From positions 13,312,696 through 13,376,695 of the forward strand of contig NW_025062477.1 in NCBI RefSeq assembly GCF_000002995.4: DNA of 64,000 nt, read 5' to 3'. Shown piece by piece: positions 25,568 to 37,300 of the stretch (its first letter is position 1; the number at the start of each line of letters is the position of its first letter). The notes under the pieces are model-generated. The model was not told the origin of the DNA. It saw only the letters and a program-made list of their open reading frames with translations, and ran no database searches. This DNA is from Brugia malayi. Its lineage: Eukaryota; Nematoda; Chromadorea; Rhabditida; Onchocercidae. The position numbers and the translations under genes are program-made.

Positions 25568-27574
25568 TCAAATCTGAACGGCAAATGATGTATCACTTGT
25601 ACGGAGTGGTTTATAAGCAAATAATAAGCATTCACCACAATGTGACATTCTGTTGCTGTTTGCAACGAAGATGAAAACTGCAAGGATGATGGTGATAGCA
25701 AGGATACAGCAAATTATTGTAAATAATGCTGAGAACCAAACAGATCTAGTCGAAAGACATGCAGTTGCACTATCTAAATAGTTTCGCAGAGGATATTGCC
25801 AACTCCCGGAAAAGCAGTAATATAAATAATCATTAGTTGAGGTGGAATATGTGTCATTTGGGATCCACTGGATGATTTGCAACAATGTGCAATGACAAAT
25901 AAGTGGATTTCGTGATATATCCATTTCACGAAGTTCACTGTTCTTCATACAGGTATCATTGAATAAATAATGGATAAGATTTTCACTTACATCCAAGAAG
26001 TATAGATTACGAGGTAATAAGGCTCCGTCTAGAGATGATAATCGATTTCTAGATAAATCAAGTTTACGCATTGCTTGAAAACTAGAAAGATCTGGCTGCC
26101 ATTCTAGATTACAATCTGAAATGTCTAAATCGATAAGATTTCCAAGCTGATTTAGGGACATTATCCAGCACTGAGATATTCCACTACACTTCGAAAATAA
26201 ACCAACATTTGATTTTAGATAGAAATGTTGGAGGAGAGGAAGTCCTGCTAACAAATAAGAGTCTAAACCTTCAAGAGCATTATTAGAGAGGTCAAGAAGA
26301 AGTAGTGACGGTAATATCGGGTGCACGAATCGAGAGAGTTTGTTGTGGGACATGTTGATGGAGCGAATTTGCATTCCAATTATTGGAAATGATTGAGTAG
26401 ACAAGTTTGCCAAAACATTTTGAGAAATATCGAGGTGCTGAAGTTGTGGATAATAAGCCAAAGCATTTTTGGGTAAATAAGGTATTCTATTGAAGGACAA
26501 GGAAAGTGTCAACATATGAGTAAAGGTAGTACCAGGTGGAGGTACAATCCAAGAAGACAAATTGTTCCGTTCTAAAAATAAGGTTTCCAACGAATTAGCA
26601 CGAATGAAAACCTTATCCAAATGATTATCGTTCGCTTTTAAATAACGAATCTTGCAATGTCTTGGAATAATAAGAGTGCGTAAATTAAGGTGAGATATGT
26701 CAAGCCATTCCAGATACTGACTACACCATTCCCAAGAATAATTTGCATTTGGAAGGACGGTAAATGGTATACTTAGATGTCGGACACGACTAGAAATCTG
26801 AAGCCAATCAGGAAAAGAGTCAGGAAGTTTGGTTGTGCTGAGATTTAGCACGCTAACATTACTGATAACTGGAAGGAGCGATGGGTGAATTGAAAGCTCT
26901 TCCTGAGATGATAAATCTAACGAACGCAGAATGAACCATTGCTGGTTCGAAATGTGCATACTGCGACAAAGTGTCTCTGATACATTGCATCCGATACTGG
27001 GCAGAAAAGTTATGGTAGAATCGTTAATTGTTTCCATATTTGTATCCGAAAGATGCAACTGTCGAGCTAAAGGAAACTGAGTACTAACAGAACTAATTTG
27101 TATTGGATTACCATCTATACTAAATTGCTCCAGAATATGACTTCTTGGAAGCATTTCACTGATTAGATCTAGGTTACGAATCAGATTTCTTGCCAGATTT
27201 ATGATCCGCAACTTGGTAAGTTCAAAGAAACATTCCGAAGGTAAATCCGTTAACCGATTATCAGAAAGGTGCAGAGTTTCCAGATTTGGCAGTGAGGTAA
27301 GCGACAGCGAATGAATATGTGTCAAACCACAGAAATTAATCCGAAGAATTTTGATATTTTCATTATGAGCAAAATGAGGCAAATGTCGCATAGACATATG
27401 GTGGAAATAGAGAATCTTGGCCCAGTGCGGTGCAATTACCGATCGTAACAAAATGTTATATCCCGTACAACTGACAGTACTAGAATATCGATCACAGCGG
27501 CAATAATGACATATGTCGACACATGCCAAGAACGGCACTTGTAGAATGAAATACAGTAGTGGTAACTTCGTCAT
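25568..27574 (-). CDS. Leucine-rich-repeat type I membrane protein, single exon
   Basis: One uninterrupted frame of 668 residues begins at the ATG at 27574, which is chosen because it opens a signal peptide (MTKLPLLYFILQVPFLA). An LRRNT-like cysteine cluster (CHYCRCDRYSSTVSC) is followed by about twenty leucine-rich repeats of the pattern LxxLxLxxNxL (for example LETLHLSDNRLTDLP). An LRRCT cap follows (NPLICHC ... YYC ... AC), then one membrane helix (WFSALFTIICCILAITIILA) and a cytoplasmic tail of about 35 residues. No TIR, kinase or immunoglobulin domain is present, so it is receptor-like but not a Toll receptor. The ligand and role are unknown. The frame is open for 64 codons upstream of this ATG without another ATG, so an upstream exon is possible. 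Lack of introns is unusual among its neighbours. Confidence 0.85.
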   Translation of the reverse strand: MTKLPLLYFILQVPFLACVDICHYCRCDRYSSTVSCTGYNILLRSVIAPHWAKILYFHHMSMRHLPHFAHNENIKILRINFCGLTHIHSLSLTSLPNLETLHLSDNRLTDLPSECFFELTKLRIINLARNLIRNLDLISEMLPRSHILEQFSIDGNPIQISSVSTQFPLARQLHLSDTNMETINDSTITFLPSIGCNVSETLCRSMHISNQQWFILRSLDLSSQEELSIHPSLLPVISNVSVLNLSTTKLPDSFPDWLQISSRVRHLSIPFTVLPNANYSWEWCSQYLEWLDISHLNLRTLIIPRHCKIRYLKANDNHLDKVFIRANSLETLFLERNNLSSWIVPPPGTTFTHMLTLSLSFNRIPYLPKNALAYYPQLQHLDISQNVLANLSTQSFPIIGMQIRSINMSHNKLSRFVHPILPSLLLLDLSNNALEGLDSYLLAGLPLLQHFYLKSNVGLFSKCSGISQCWIMSLNQLGNLIDLDISDCNLEWQPDLSSFQAMRKLDLSRNRLSSLDGALLPRNLYFLDVSENLIHYLFNDTCMKNSELREMDISRNPLICHCTLLQIIQWIPNDTYSTSTNDYLYYCFSGSWQYPLRNYLDSATACLSTRSVWFSALFTIICCILAITIILAVFIFVANSNRMSHCGECLLFAYKPLRTSDTSFAVQI

Positions 27575-29631
27575 ATTACTGTAAATTACACTAATTTCTT
27601 GGCCTGGGACGGAAATAAGGTAGTTGAGAGCAGTGAAAATGATTAGGTTAAAAAACTTTCTCCGTCTAATGAGATAGGCTAATTCACAATTTACTGGAAT
27701 TTCAAGTTTCCTGTAATCGAATGAATGACTAGGAAATGAAATGGAATGGAAAGATGTGACGAACAAGGAAGCCTAACGAATCCAAGTGCATAAGCAAATC
27801 ACAACAAAAGAAATAACAGCAGTATCAGGACTTTGTTTAGTGGCAGATAATCGCCTTAATCGACTTGGTCCATTAAACAGATGATGATATATTGCTTATG
27901 ATCAAGGTACCAGAAAAATAATGTTCCGAAAAATGAATAAAATATTCGTCAAGATTCGGAAGAGTCAAAAAAGTGGAAGGAAGAAATCTTGCGTTCCTAT
28001 CTTGTATCAAAAGAAATGAAGGAAGACTCCGGATCCTGCACATTTCGTCATCCACATTCAAAACAAAATCAGCAGTCCTTGCCCTCTCCAGTCTCAATCC
28101 CGTTGGCCAAGATTAATTGGACCCTAACACTGATGGGGATTCTTTTTCTCCAATTCAACTTTAACTAATGCAAAGCTGAAGTTTAAACACGCCACGCCTC
28201 GATTTTCCTACTCCGTTCGTGGAACACTTTCAACGCCACAATCTTTTTTATATGGGATGAACAATGTCTTCCGACGAACTTTTGATCAAAAACTTTCAAC
28301 ATATTTTCTGTCACGTTGAAGCATTTCTATAGAACGCCAATAACACTGTCATGGAAATTTAAAGCCTTGATGATTAACTCAAAATTGAATTCAATCTCAT
28401 CTAAAATTCCTCTCCTAACAATTTCTTCAGACCACATCACATTGACATCACATCAGTCATAGGATCATTACGCTTGGTAATAGTAGTAGTAGCATAGTCA
28501 AGAATGGATTAGAGTCTACAAATGAATTATTTAGTATTGTTTAATATGAATTAAACAGTTATTTGTTAGATGAATAAAGTTCAATGCTGATTTCAAAAAA
28601 CATTTAAGCTTTCCTCTTTAATTATTCAGCACTCATCATTTAAAACAATGTTCCTTTTCGAAAATAACAAGCTAGTGATCAACCATCCACTGACTTTTAA
28701 AAAACCAATTATTAAGCAAAGAAATAAAAAGTAACGAAGGTATGCATCCATCTCTATACCAAAGAGCATTGAGTATCATAATATACCAATTCCACTTTTT
28801 CCTTTCTTGATTAGCAAGCTTCGATTTCTGTAATCAGCTAAACCGACCAGTAAAATAAACCTTTGAGGAGAGCTAATGTTAACGCTACAGTACATCAGAT
28901 GATCCACATTTCTACAAAATATACATGTAATATACACATACAATGTTTGCATTCCTGGTTTTTCATAACCTGGGTGACAGTTTTGTGGTGATATACAAGA
29001 AGACGGTGAAGGTTACGTCTTCTAGAGAATAGATCATAAGGAATTATGTGTTTAGTGTCTCATATAAAAAGATGAATGGATATCCAAAGATATATTAGAT
29101 TATGTCAGATTACATCCTTGTTCGTAACAGTCAACTAAAGCCATAAATTTTAAAATTTACTCAAACTTATACTTCTCTATTCGATAGTGAGGACGACGAA
29201 TACTTGAACTAGACACAAACTAGAACTGAAAAATTCAACTCCAAGAAATCTGCAAAATTCTTACAGATGTGTCTTAGCATTACAACATTTCTTTCTGCAC
29301 GAAGTATTGTATCAGTAAATATCATTCTTCTTTAAAGCAAAACATAGAAATAAACCCACAATCAAATTCATATGTGTGACCTTATTTATATAAAATGTTC
29401 AATGTATCATAACAGTGAATAAGAATTATAGTATAGCAGTATAAGTGTAACGAAAAAAACAGTACGATATTTTGCATCATATGATGAGCCAAGAATATAA
29501 GGCGATAGATTTACAGATATCCAGAACAAGCACTTCCGTTAGAAGCAGCAATAAAGAAACATACCAAAATACTTTTAAAGTATTTCAAAAATTTATAGTT
29601 CACAGATAATAATAACTGGAATTCGGCCACT
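27575..29631. other. Intergenic stretch with no recognised gene
   Basis: A minus-strand open frame near 27873-28097 has no domain or splice context. The rest is AT-rich. The LRR gene promoter should lie at its left end and the 3' end of Tim8 at its right end. Confidence 0.5.
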
Positions 29632-30161
29632 TCACCTCATTTCAGTAGCACTCATTTTCTGTAAATGTTCCACCATGAAATTACTGGCGTCGATCATCCT
29701 ATTCACGCAGTTGTTGATACAATTCTGTGTTTTGCCGTCTAACTTACTTGGTGGTCGATAATCCGAGAAACACACATCCCAACAACGACCTGTCAACGTT
29801 TGCACCTGCAAAGCTTCAATGAATAAATTTAAAGATCAAATTTCTTGACAGCTGAATATGACTGACAACTACCAAATCTCAATTCCACTTGTCTAATTAA
29901 TGGGATCAGCTACTCCACGCAGTTGTTACCTCAGTAAGCGCGCAATCATACATGTCATCCTCTTCATGAGTATCAAAATGTTAAACTTGAATGGATAAAG
30001 TTCACATATTATACAAATCATATGCATCTCAGATGCATGAAATCAATGTTCACCTGTTCTGTGAATTTCTGACGTTGATTTTCAGCTTGTAATTGGTGCA
30101 AGAAAAGATTCCAATTTGGGTCCGTTGAATTAATGTTTGGGTTCGTTGAACTGATATCCAT
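29632..30161 (-). CDS. tim8: Tim8, small chaperone of the mitochondrial intermembrane space
   Basis: Two exons, 30161-30054 and 29805-29632, join in phase 0 to give 93 residues, typical of small Tim proteins. The twin CX3C motif is complete: CWDVC in the first helix and CINNC in the second, 16 residues apart, which form two disulphides after Mia40-dependent oxidation. The segment ENQRQKFTEQVQTLTGRCWD and the later NRMIDASNFMVEHL match Tim8 (human TIMM8A, deafness-dystonia protein) better than Tim9, 10 or 13. With Tim13 it carries hydrophobic precursors across the intermembrane space to TIM22. It is the only gene seen in the roughly 10 kb between the LRR gene and casein kinase 1 gamma. Confidence 0.93.
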
Positions 30162-30730
30162 CCTGTCACTACAATCTTGATAAATTATCATAGCTTATCA
30201 AAACAAAACGAACGCATACACAAGAAATATCTATACGAGTTCAAAGACAATTACATAAATGATTCGAAATCCAGATCAGACCAAGTGATATCCATTCCTT
30301 TAACCTGCATATCTATTCATCCTTTTCTTGATATTCGCGAACGTTTATCAACCTAAGCAATCCTGACTTCTCGGAAACAAAGGTCTAAACAGATAGAAAC
30401 AGACGGACCACCTGTTGGTAAACGAAGCATCTGACAGCAACGCGAAGCCAGCCACGAACAAACCAATCAAAGTAGCATACATTGGTTAGGATGCGGAAGC
30501 ATATCTGATTTCCCTCCTCGTATCAACAGAGACAATTCCGAATTACGGCAGAGTGTGGTGTCGGAATGGATATGTCCGGCAGTGTCCTCACTTTTCTTCG
30601 TTTTAACTTTATTCTTATCATACCCCAATTTCTGATAATTTAAAACACAAAATTTAGAAATTACATCTTCAGTAATTCATTCACCCAACTATTCATTGGT
30701 CGCGACAAACTCAACTAACTACCCTTACCG

Positions 30731-30790
30731 CATTCCATTCAGACGCCTCAGTACCTATCGCATTCCATTCAGACGCCTCAGTACCTATCG
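30731..30790. repeat. Perfect 30-bp tandem duplication
   Basis: The 30-base unit beginning cattccattcagacgcctca occurs twice back to back (30731-30760 and 30761-30790) with no mismatch. It lies upstream of Tim8 in non-coding sequence. Confidence 0.95.
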
Positions 30791-33429
30791 AGTGCATTAC
30801 TACGACTAAACTGCAGCATCTTGGACTTGCTCGGAATTCTCTAGTTATCTCGAAAATTCTTTCTTCCTCTCTGATCATCAAATAATTTCCCGTGTCTTTC
30901 TGTCCTGACCCAAAGCATACCCATATCTCCCTATTTATTAGTGTATATCTAGTCGGAGCATGTCTAATAGCAACGTACTGGTTGAAAGCTTAATTAGTTT
31001 TTTTCTTTTTTCAGGTTAGAACTTTTTACTTTTGTCCCTGGATTGAGAAACATCATTTGACCATTGCACTGGCGATAACATAGCTTGAGCTAGATTAGCT
31101 GTTATTTGCTTCCATTTTATATCAGATGGTTTTGGTGGAATATCCCAGATATTTCAGCGGAATTGTTTATTATAATGGATGTGTTGTTGATAAGAAGCCG
31201 ACGAAAGTAAAGCTCAGTAAGATAGTATTGAAATGAGCCTGAGAGAAGAATGTAGGTGTGAGGGGAAATGGAGAGCGCTGGCTCGAAGAAATCGATTCAA
31301 TCCAATTCCTTTTCACTCAATTCTAGCTTTCTTTACCTCCATTTATTATTATGGCTCCAGTGTCGCTTTCACGGCAGTTGCAGTGAGAACTACAACTAAG
31401 TGCGCTTGTTTTCTCTTTTTTTTTGCTCGAAATCACCAGACTCTGTTGTCTGCATTTCCAGAAACTTAACTGGAATTTACTCACCTGACCATCTACGTTT
31501 TTGATTCTTGAAAACTTTGACTCATCATCGTCTACATATGTGTTATGTCATAAATGACTTGAAACAAATAATCAGATTTTTAATTCTACTCAAAAATAAG
31601 TAATATTTGTACTTTTTACTGAGTTGCATACTCTCGATATAGTTCTGGATCATTGCGAATCCTCTATTAACACATCATTTGCACTCCACCGGATGTTTTG
31701 AGTCGAAATCTAGGAATTATACTGCTTGGGTTTTGAAGGTTACTGGTGTTATGTATGTGACGCGTAAAATCAGTGAGAGAAGAAAGGCGGGTCTTTAACA
31801 GTGTTAGAGTAGGGAATATGATTTTTCTATTTATTGCTGCATATCAGTCCTTTGTATATAAATAACATTAAAAGTTATGCTAGATTTTCTGTTGAAAATT
31901 TTCAAAAACAGTATATAATTGATAGATCATTTCGTTAGAATTACTTTAAATTGACGTATGGTGAAAACGATATCAATCATTTCTATGTTGATGGTATATT
32001 TCAACCTTTCCTAGAAAAGTTAGATTATTTAACAATTAGAACGTAATTCTTTATCTTCTTTAATCCTGTTATTTATAACAGAATTTTGAGGAATTCTGAT
32101 CTATAAAGTATTTTCTAGTGATATCCATGTCTATAGAAATCACTGATAATACACTGAAGGAAAAAGATTATCAGAATTATTTAGTTTTAAACAGTTTTTT
32201 TAATGAATCTATAACATCAGCCAGTAGGTTATATAAGAGTTGAACAGTACTTTACATTCAAAAACTTTTTTCCATAAAACATCCTGAAATAATACGTCAA
32301 CTCTTTACTGTTTGAGATTCATGTGAGGACTAATGAGACATTTTTACATGGTCTTCGTTGTTTAAGTTTTCGAAAAATTGTTTCTAGTATCATTCGTTGC
32401 ATTATTTATTTTCAGGTTTTTATCTAATAGTTTCGTTTTGGAAAAATTGTCTGGGAAAGAATTTAGCGAATCAACATGCTACTGCTGCGTATGCAAGACA
32501 GGAATGGACGACCAGAACGGGAGTCACAAAACATGGATCGGTACTAGTACCCATATTAGTGTCATCGTTGTCGTTAGATGCTGTCAGTTTGCTGATAATG
32601 AATCCTTTACACGGTGTTGTTGATGCTGCTGCTGCTACTGCTTCATATCTTCAAAAAATGGATTCATTCAGTTGTTCATGACGAACCATAAGTAACAATA
32701 AAATCTCCATCTTTTCCTTTTAATGGTGGTTTCCTCTATCATTTTATTATTAGGTAAGTTCCATCGTCATCAGAGCCACCCTCATCATAATTTTATCCAG
32801 ATAGATCTTACTGAATTAGAAGAAAAAAAAAAAAAGCAAAAAGTATTGTTATTAGGCAAAGATAGATTGCAATCAAGTTTTCCATTACTAAAATAGTAAT
32901 ATTAATATTCTTTTATTAAAGCCGTCTTCATCATAGCGATAATGCTAGCACTTAAATGATGGCCTTATTCATTAAGCTGTTAAAAAGGCAAATGCTTTTC
33001 CGACATTTCTCTAAAAAAAAAAGGAACAGTGTTAAAATTCAGTACAACTTCTGCTGAAAAACGTGATAGGAATAGTTAAATGATAGTTCCTATATTGTAA
33101 TTAAATTTATGTGCATCAATCATTTATTTTTTATGGACTTATAAAAAACTGCTAATTGGAAGTCTCCGATTAGCGTTATTTTTCCTTTTCTTATTTTTCG
33201 CGAAATAGAGAGTATTTCATATCTAGACTAATAGTTTACTGAAAAAGTTACGACTACCAGATTATTTAGGTATTTATTTATAGTTGAAAAAAAAAAAAAG
33301 GAATGTAGTCAAAAGGAATCTGTTCCAGTAGTACAGGTTGTTTTGCTTTTTATATGGTTCACTTTGCAATGCAACGATAATTTGCTTTTTGGTAGTTTCA
33401 TAAGATTGCTGGAAAAGCAAGTAAGATGG

Positions 33430-34092
33430 TTTTTATATTAAAAACAAATCTACACAGTAAAACATACAGATTTGTAAAAAATCTGTTAGGACTGAAAGAA
33501 ATATGGTGTAACATCGCCCTAAATGGTTGATGGGAAGCACTTATAAGAAAGATCTTCCATAAATAGTCTTGGAAGAGCTTACTGTGGTCCTCAGAAAAAG
33601 ACTAACGAGTTTTACATATGCAAAAAGATTGTCCAAACTTCATTACAGCATAAGACACATCCCTAATATGGCACTAATATTTTGAAAAATAATTTCGAAT
33701 TTTACTGAAAATTTCTTGATTTGAATTCCTAAGCGACAAATAAGTCTAATTTCTTAATATCATAAAATTGTTTTATACAGAGGAAACAGTTACTTGAAAT
33801 ATGTCTTTGTAGTTCGACCACTCCGTATTATAATTCAATGATTTTCCGATTACAAATACCTAATAGGAAGGCTATTTAATAAGCATCTTTAGTTGCTTTT
33901 TTTTCCTGTTATTAAGAAGTTTCCTAAGAATCACACGAAGCTCTTCCAAGACTATATAGTATCTGTCTCATCTTTCTTACAAATGCTTCCCATCAGCCAT
34001 TTAGGGCGATGTTACCGTATTTTTTTCAGTCTTAACAGATTTTTTGAAATCTTTATGTTTTACTGTATAGATTCTCTTTTTTAATCGTAAAC
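33430..34092. repeat. Foldback element with about 190-bp inverted arms
   Basis: The left arm (about 33430-33625) and right arm (about 33900-34092) are inverse copies. Both contain, in opposite orientation, acatcgccctaaatgg, gatgggaagca and agtcttggaagagctt. They differ by scattered substitutions and small gaps, and the spacer is about 275 bases. No transposase-like frame is present inside. The form fits a non-autonomous foldback or MITE-type DNA element; if transcribed it would form a long hairpin. Confidence 0.8.
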
Positions 34093-34377
34093 TGGTGAAG
34101 AAAAAAGATTTATCAACTTTGGTACTGGATAAGCTTGCAGCAGGATTATCAGCTTTCGGAGATAGTAATTTTATTAACTTTCATCTTGTTTTTTGCGTAT
34201 CGAGTTTTTCAAGTTTTCTAGCTGCTTGAACTTGAGTTTCAAAAGCACTGAGGTACTGAAACATCTTTTGTCCTTCATCACATTGTCAGAGGTAACTGTA
34301 AATAAGAAGTGGAGAGAGTAACATTCCAGCATTTGATTAAGATTATTACGAGACAACTGAATTGTGGCGTGGTATTC

Positions 34378-34394
34378 ATATATATATATATAAT
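34378..34394. repeat. TA dinucleotide microsatellite
   Basis: A short run of alternating ta follows gtattcata; it is simple sequence with no further structure seen. Confidence 0.8.
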
Positions 34395-37300
34395 AGAATT
34401 CTACCGAATAGAAGAATGAGCAAGAAATGCATTCATCCTTTTGTCTTTTTCCACAACCTTAATCGGACCTTATAGCTCTTCCAGATATGCCTCCTTCATT
34501 TTTTTACTAACAGGTCATCGTTCCTTCCCGTTAGAGGCTTTATCCCTCTTGATTTGCAAAGCTACTTACTGTACTGTTTGGGATCTATAAGAATGTGTAA
34601 TTGTAGGGACATGTTGTTTCACATTGTCCTGTGTGGTTGCTGTTCAGTAAGATATATTTGTAATAGTTTATGGGATCGATCGTGAACAGGATTTCGTCGT
34701 TGTCGTCATGGAAGTGGTTGATGTTTTGTTTTATTCGCAGTGTTTTACTTCTATCGTAAAGATGTCAAATATGCTTGAATCTACATTTTTTGTTGATGAT
34801 ACATCCTATTATCTACATAACTGTGGTTCGTTCGGTGTGCTGTTGTGTGTGATTTTCAAAATATACCTATCATAACGATCGATTGTGGTGATAATTTCAT
34901 CGACAGTTGTCAAATGCACTTTCGCCTCTAATGAATGAGCAGTCATTATGGACAGTGAAATTAATGTTGCTTTCTATCACATGACAGTTCTGAGCCTCAG
35001 CAGGAGTGTGACAAGCGCACTGCCTACAAACATATAATGATACTAGAATCCTATATTAAATCCTACTTCAAAATGAAAGTATTGTAATATTGCTAAAATG
35101 AAGTGGTCAGTTGAGTAAGCAAAACATTATATCAGTAAAGTGCTATGTCGTATTTGCGATTATTATACTTGTTGTAGTGCGAATCTTTAGTATTAAATGA
35201 GTGACGTAGAATTATCCTTGTAACTGTCTTCTTTTTTTTTCCAGTACTGAATTACGGTGCGCGGGATATTTTGCTTCGTCATGGTTCCAATAATTTTTAG
35301 CGATTGTGGAAGAAAGCCGTTTTGATATTTTTGACAGTTTTTACTAATTGACACATCTGTTTTGAGAACATAAATAATAGGTCCAATGGTATGCTTTTTT
35401 GTATTTAAAGCTTTTTGCGATTTGGAAGTGTACGAATACAAATATTCCTTCTATCTCTCACTTATATTCGAATTATGTATTGGAAATGGTGTAGCTTCAG
35501 TTTTCAATCGATTACTCAATTTAAGTTGGAACGATGACGTCTCTGTGTCTGTTGTCCTCATTATTGATGTCTATCCAGAAGTCATGCATCGAAATTTAGA
35601 TTCAGTTCAGTAACTGTAGAAATTATCGATTGATAAATAATCCAAGTAATTTTCAGTTTATAGTGAAGTGCAGAAACACAAAAGTACGAATTTATATTGA
35701 TAAAGACCTCGATGAACGTCTTTGAGACAGCTCCCAAGAAATATGCATGATATCATGTAATCATTCTTATAAGTGAAAGAGGTTGTATATATATAACTAG
35801 AATCCCGAATAAAATCTTGATCATTTCAGCTTTTCAGTTTAGTCCATCTGTCATCTTCTTACTTCACCATCTTCGATATCGAAACGTATTTGTCAAGCAC
35901 AAAACAAGTGTTGTGTGTATGTCTCTTCATGTCATAAATACATCTCCGTGTCGTCCTGGTATGCTGATTTCTGCGGATAGCGGTAATGAGATGGCTTACT
36001 GAGTGGTCGCGCCATCACTACGGTATTAAGGAACGTTCACTTTGCTGCGGAATTTATTGGTTTTTTTGCTGTGATTCAAAAAATTTAATCTTTATAAAAT
36101 CTATTTTTGACAGTAGATTGAGAGCAAAATTTCTCGGAAGTCAACGTTTAATAACACACTTTTCAGATAGTAGTGGTATTTGAAGCAGTGGTCTTGAAAT
36201 TATCTAGGTAATATTAGTTTTTAAATTATCAATAGATGTAACTACAAAGTCGACACACAGTTTCCTAATGTTGTTTGGATATTATAAAAGGGATCTGGAT
36301 TAGATAATAGTTGTCCCAATAATATTGAGCATAGAAAGATATTAATGATTGGTTTGAGCAAAATCTTCTTTTATTTTATGGTGCATTCGCTCACACATTC
36401 ATCTGATTTATTTTATGTCGAAACATTAAGACAATTAATGGCATTGAGTGAAAAGTGAAAGGTGTCACTTCTGCTGTAACAATTTTCTTTGTATTTCTCA
36501 ATTTAGCTTACAATTAAAGTTAAAAATATCCGAGAGGAGCAGAAATTCTACAGTGCAATAATGTTGTGGAATTCACTCTCAGGTCAGCGTCCAAACCAGT
36601 GACAAGTATCCTGCAGTTTCAAGCAGTGACATTTCTATAATTGACTTGTTTTAGATTGGCTGACTTCTTGAAATTGTTTAGTAATAAAGTGATGTTGCTT
36701 CCAATCTTTACTTTCATCCGCAAAAGGAATGTGCTGGAACTTATGCATTCGTTGATGCCTTAATGAAAACGGACTGCATTTTTTTTCTTTGTTTTTTATA
36801 GTAGTAAAACACCTAAAATTTATTTCAATAGATATTAACAGTAACGTCTTATACTATCTTGTCTTTCATCTCATTTATTTCGTAGCTAATCCCATTGCTT
36901 CTTCCACACCTGAATGCAATTATTCATCACTGCGACTGGAAGAATCGTCCACCAGTTAGGTCATGATGTAAATATTGATTGTATTAAGTGAGATTAGTTT
37001 CTAGAATTTTTTCAAAAAAATTATCAAAGGTTGGCAAGCAAAAGCAGAAGTAAGCAAGCAATCTTCTATGGCGGCCGTTTAAGAAAGTTGTGTTTTGTAT
37101 TTTGCAGACGGTCTAATGAGCTTGATGCAGTACTGAAGTCGTTGTTGTTTTGCATATATGTATGTAGTGTTGCTTGCTTTGCAATTCATTGCTTGATTTA
37201 TTATTTTTGCCGTACACAATAATGCTTTTCGCTGCGTGCGTCATAAGAATGAAACAGTTTCGTAAGGCATATGTATATCTTATACTTCTATTTCTTTTAG

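Larger units (their letters stand above)
30162..37300. other. Gene-poor 7-kb stretch upstream of casein kinase 1 gamma
   Basis: No protein-coding exon was recognised on either strand. It contains a 30-bp tandem duplication (30731-30790), poly-A tracts, a large foldback element (33430-34092) and a TA microsatellite near 34378-34392. Part of it may be untranslated 5' exons and long introns of the casein kinase gene, whose first coding exon was not found. Confidence 0.5.

Noticed and set aside
31233..32681. Several 78-94 codon plus-strand frames upstream of casein kinase 1 gamma
   Set aside because: No splice-consistent joining into the kinase frame and no domain similarity; could at most be untranslated exon sequence.
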